From Labilithrix sp. (lineage in GTDB: Bacteria; Myxococcota_A; Polyangia; Polyangiales; Polyangiaceae): DNA of 34,783 bases. The DNA lies in NCBI GenBank assembly GCA_019637105.1, contig JAHBWF010000081.1, forward strand, positions 1-34,783. Reading direction: 5' to 3'. Of this stretch, positions 32,304 to 34,783 are shown piece by piece. The translations under genes and the position numbers were made by a program. The notes under the pieces were generated by a model. That model made no database searches. It was not told the DNA's origin and saw nothing but the letters and a program-made list of their open reading frames with translations. Within the stretch, counting starts at the first letter, position 1, and every line of letters begins with the position of its first letter.

Positions 32304-32323
32304 GGGCCCTCACTCGAGGGGCC
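32304..32323. terminator. Hairpin between convergent MlaC and lectin genes
   Basis: GGCCCTC (32305-32311) pairs with GAGGG-G-CC (32316-32323) with one bulged G and a 4-nt loop ACTC, directly after the MlaC stop and over the stop of the convergent lectin gene. No U-run is present; a candidate bidirectional terminator. Confidence 0.35.
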
Positions 32324-33497
32324 GCTGGCACACGAAGACGCGACGCGCGACGGCGCTCGCGTCTTCGTCGCTTTGCGCGAGCTGCGTGTCGAACGTCTCG
32401 GCCACCCGGAGGAACGCCCGCCCGACGCCCGCGGCCCTGGGCTGGTCCCTCCCCCACGGCAGAGGCCGCAGGGCGCCGTCGGCGGCGCGCCCGTCGTCCC
32501 ACGTCCAGGCGCCGTCCCGGAGCGAGAGGCCGATCCAGACCTCGAGGTCCTCGAGCGGCGTCCGCAGGCGCTGCACGATCTCGCGGACGAGCTGCTCGCG
32601 CTCCTCGCGCGAGTCGAAGACCACGAGCGCGCCGCCATCGTAGCTCGTCTCGCAGAGCGTCTTCGCCTCGTCGGCGGTCGCCGGGAACGGCCAGACGACG
32701 TAGCGCTTCCGGCCGGCGGTCACCTGGAGCGTCGTGCACAAGAGGCCGCCGCACGGGTAGATGCGTTGACCGATCGGCTCGCGCTCGCAGAGCGTCTTGA
32801 ACGGGTGGGAGCCCTCGCACGGGACCTCGAGCCACGTCCCCTCCTCCGCGACGAGGCAGTCGCGCCGCCGATCGCCCGCGTCGACGGGGTGGGCCGCGAA
32901 CTCGCCCCCGTCGGCGCCGATCGCGAAGCACCCGCTGCAGGCGCTCGCGGCGCCGGGCCAGCCGGGCTCGCCGACGTTGGGCGGCGTGCCGTAGGCGTTC
33001 AGGTTGTTGTCGAACGTCAACCCGACCCAGTAGCCCGCGTCCCCCTCGCGCGCGCCGGCGATCGCCGAGGCGAAGGCGGCCTCGCGCTCGCTCGCGATCG
33101 TCACGACGTGGCCGCGCGCGTCGTTGCACGCGCTGACGGCCTCCGCGTACGTCGCGGTGTCGTCCGCGAGGAAGTAGCAGTGGCCGGCGTCGTCGACGCC
33201 GCCCGAGCAGACGAACGTGCAGCCCTCGCACCCCGCGGGCTGCGCGTCGCCCGGGTCGCACGACTCCCCGGCGTCGCCGCCGTCGTCCAAGGTCTCGATG
33301 ACGCCGTCGCCGCAGCCGAGGACCTCCGCGCTCGCGGCGGGCTCGCCCGCGTCGGGGCCCGCGGGGAACTCCTCGAGGTCGGGGAGGCACGCGAAGACGA
33401 GCCCGGTCCCCGCGAGCCCGAGCGCGACGACGCCGGCGCCGCGCGTACGTCGTCGCGGCCCGCCCGCGGCGGATCCGACGCCGCTCCTCCGACTCAA
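32310..33497 (-). CDS. Lipoprotein with two C-type-lectin-like domains
   Basis: A 395-residue secreted protein. It starts at a TTG (no ATG or GTG fits), followed by an Arg-rich n-region and lipobox LVFA-C (Cys37), then 'LPDLEEF' and a DAGEP linker. A short Cys-rich segment ('CGDGVIETLDDGGDAGESCDPGD') resembles the eukaryotic-like myxococcal disulfide repeats. Domain 1 (about 105-237) has 'HCYFLADDTATYAEAVSAC', 'GYWVGLTF' and 'CERE'. Domain 2 (about 265-395) has 'WIGLSLRDGAWTWDDG', 'WGRDQP' and 'FVCQRPLE'. These are the WIGL and closing-Cys landmarks of the C-type lectin fold. Canonical EPN/QPD sugar-binding triplets are not clear, so carbohydrate binding is uncertain. The gene is divergent from a serine/threonine kinase and convergent with the MlaC gene. 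Confidence 0.85.
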   Translation of the reverse strand: MSRRSGVGSAAGGPRRRTRGAGVVALGLAGTGLVFACLPDLEEFPAGPDAGEPAASAEVLGCGDGVIETLDDGGDAGESCDPGDAQPAGCEGCTFVCSGGVDDAGHCYFLADDTATYAEAVSACNDARGHVVTIASEREAAFASAIAGAREGDAGYWVGLTFDNNLNAYGTPPNVGEPGWPGAASACSGCFAIGADGGEFAAHPVDAGDRRRDCLVAEEGTWLEVPCEGSHPFKTLCEREPIGQRIYPCGGLLCTTLQVTAGRKRYVVWPFPATADEAKTLCETSYDGGALVVFDSREEREQLVREIVQRLRTPLEDLEVWIGLSLRDGAWTWDDGRAADGALRPLPWGRDQPRAAGVGRAFLRVAETFDTQLAQSDEDASAVARRVFVCQRPLE

Positions 33498-33549
33498 ACC
33501 GCTCGCGCTCCCACGCGTCTCTCCGTGCCCTCTCTGCGGTTAAGCTACG

Positions 33550-34783
33550 ATGTTTCGAGCGATGACGGCGCGCGACCTCGCAGAGGGCCCGGACACCGGA
33601 CCGCGCTCCGGCCGGGCGCTCCCGGCGGCCGCCGAGGCCGCGGCGACGACGTACCGGTCGCTCTTCGTCATCGGGCGCGGAGGCATGGGCTCGGTCGAGG
33701 CCGCGCTGACGAGCGCCGAGGGCGCGATCGACCGGGACCGCGTCTACGAGCGCGTCGTGGCCCTGAAGCGGCTCTTGCCGGACGGAGCGCGCGACGCGCG
33801 GCGCGTCGAGATGTTCCTCCGCGAGGCGCGCCTCGCGGCGATGCTCGAGCACCCCAACGTCGTGCGCGCGTACGACTACGGCGAGCTCGACGGCGAGCTC
33901 TACCTCGCGATGGAGTACGTCGAGGGTCAGCCGCTCTCGCGCGTCCTCCAGGCCCTCGACGACGCGGGGGAGCGCATGCCGCCCTCGGTCGTCGCGTGGG
34001 TGCTCGCCGAGACGTGCCGCGGGCTCCACGCGGCGCACGAGCTCGCCGATCCGTCGACGGGGGCTCCCCTCCACCTCGTCCATCGGGACGTCTCTCCGCA
34101 GAACGTCATGATCGGCCACGACGGGCGCGTCCGCCTGCTCGACTTCGGCGTCGCCAAGATCGAGGCCGAGAACGTGACCAGGACCGGCGAGGTCAAGGGC
34201 AAGACGGCGTACATGTCGCCCGAGCAGGCGATGGGCGATCCGCTCGACCGCCGGAGCGATCTGTTCGGCGTCGGGGCGCTGCTCTTCGAGTGCCTCGCCC
34301 TCCGGCGCATGTGGGGCGCCGGGACGGACATGGACGTCCTCCGCAAGCTCGCGCTCGAGGCGCCGCCCTCGCTCGAGGCGTGCGGAGAGCCGTTGCCGGC
34401 CGGGCTCGCGGAGCTGCACGCGCGCCTCGTCGCGCGCGAGGCGAAGGACCGGCCGGCGACCGCCCTCGAGGTCGCGGACGCGCTCGCGCGGTTCACCGAG
34501 GATCCGCCGGCGGCCGCGCGCGAGCTCCGCGCGATCCTCGAGGCGCACTTCGGCGAGCAGGCGCGGGCGCAGCGCGCGCGCCTCGAGGCGTCGCTGCGCG
34601 CGATCGCGCCACGGCAAGCGGACGCGCTCCGCGAGAGCCTCGCTCCGACGCGCGCTTCGGACGCGCCGCCGGTGGCACGCGACCCGACGCGCGCTTCGGT
34701 CGCGACGCCGGTGGCACGCGACGCGCCGCGCGCTTCGGACGCGCCGCCGGTGGCACGCGACGCGTCCACGACGGCGCGCGACG
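33550..34783 (+). CDS. Serine/threonine protein kinase, Hanks type (C-terminus beyond window)
   Basis: At least 411 codons; the 3' end is outside the window. The kinase domain (about 37-315) is complete: glycine loop 'GRGGMG' (42-47), Lys73 ('VALKRLL'), Glu in the 'FLREARLAAML' helix, catalytic 'HRDVSPQN' (178-185) with Asp180, 'DFG' (Asp198) and the activation segment 'GKTAYMSPEQ'. HRDVSPQN, in place of the more usual HRDLKPxN, is frequent in myxobacterial kinases, so activity is expected. After a helical stretch ('AAARELRAILEAHFGEQAR') a 13-residue repeat begins. No membrane segment is visible before the window end. ATG 33562 is an equally possible start. The 52-nt gap to the divergent lectin gene must contain both promoters. 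Confidence 0.93.
   Translation, partial: MFRAMTARDLAEGPDTGPRSGRALPAAAEAAATTYRSLFVIGRGGMGSVEAALTSAEGAIDRDRVYERVVALKRLLPDGARDARRVEMFLREARLAAMLEHPNVVRAYDYGELDGELYLAMEYVEGQPLSRVLQALDDAGERMPPSVVAWVLAETCRGLHAAHELADPSTGAPLHLVHRDVSPQNVMIGHDGRVRLLDFGVAKIEAENVTRTGEVKGKTAYMSPEQAMGDPLDRRSDLFGVGALLFECLALRRMWGAGTDMDVLRKLALEAPPSLEACGEPLPAGLAELHARLVAREAKDRPATALEVADALARFTEDPPAAARELRAILEAHFGEQARAQRARLEASLRAIAPRQADALRESLAPTRASDAPPVARDPTRASVATPVARDAPRASDAPPVARDASTTARD
34645..34783 (+). repeat. 39-bp in-frame tandem repeat (13-residue units) in the kinase tail
   Basis: Three complete units (34645-34683, 34684-34722, 34723-34761) and the start of a fourth encode (P/A)(T/P)RAS(D/V)A(P/T)PVARD. Units are about 90% identical at the DNA level, so the expansion is recent. 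The array may continue beyond the window. Confidence 0.9.

Noticed and set aside
1-34783. rRNA, tRNA, insertion sequences or phage genes
   Set aside because: No cloverleaf-like sequence, transposase, integrase or terminal inverted repeat was noticed. A tRNA scan was not run.

Overview
The window is very GC-rich chromosomal DNA with strong G/C preference at third codon positions, so most real genes have long shadow frames on the other strand. The gene content points to a myxobacterium (Myxococcota, probably Polyangiales). The signs are an NtrC-type sigma-54 activator, a PilC-PilS pair, an 'HRDVSPQN' serine/threonine kinase, an ECF sigma factor with a TPR-ending partner, and many lipoproteins with Asp-Ala-Gly linkers carrying NCGACGN repeats, WG-DVWxVG propellers, RCC1 repeats, an IgGFc-binding-like domain and C-type lectin folds. 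The lineage is inferred from gene content, not from a marker gene.

Layout. 1-2.0 kb: the 3' end of a sigma-54 activator, a secretin-like lipoprotein and a small zinc-ribbon protein. 2.2-8.1 kb: housekeeping genes, namely MutS2, methionine aminopeptidase, a LysR-type HTH without effector domain, a TerB-like protein and a thiamine-diphosphate enzyme of the ILVBL/HACL2 type. 8.25-11.9 kb: a minus-strand operon (UPF0158 protein, SurA-like periplasmic protein, CDF cation transporter, BMP/PnrA-type binding protein) whose last three genes are joined by GTGA stop/start overlaps. 12.2-17.2 kb: glycerol kinase, a class III aminotransferase, a HugZ/PPOX-like protein and an exported protein of unknown function.

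The centrepiece is 17.29-25.57 kb, a seven-gene plus-strand operon. An ECF sigma factor overlaps a membrane regulator that appears to be frameshifted. Five secreted lipoproteins follow: a Cys-rich repeat protein, two seven-repeat WG/DVW propellers, a seven-repeat RCC1 propeller and an IgGFc-binding-like protein. The lipoprotein genes are linked to one another by ATGA/TGATG overlaps. All five, and a C-type-lectin lipoprotein further on, have acidic pairs just after the lipid-attachment cysteine, which suggests a shared sorting signal. I read this as a sigma-controlled surface display or adhesion locus of unknown function.

25.6-34.8 kb: UbiB/ABC1-type kinase and an AmiE/YbbE-like serine hydrolase (minus strand), then pilC and a PilS-type histidine kinase (plus strand) without pilB, pilT, pilR or pilA next to them. 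After these come an MlaC-type protein, the lectin lipoprotein (minus strand) and a divergent serine/threonine kinase that runs off the window end in a 13-residue tandem repeat. I saw no rRNA, tRNA, insertion sequence, prophage or CRISPR array.
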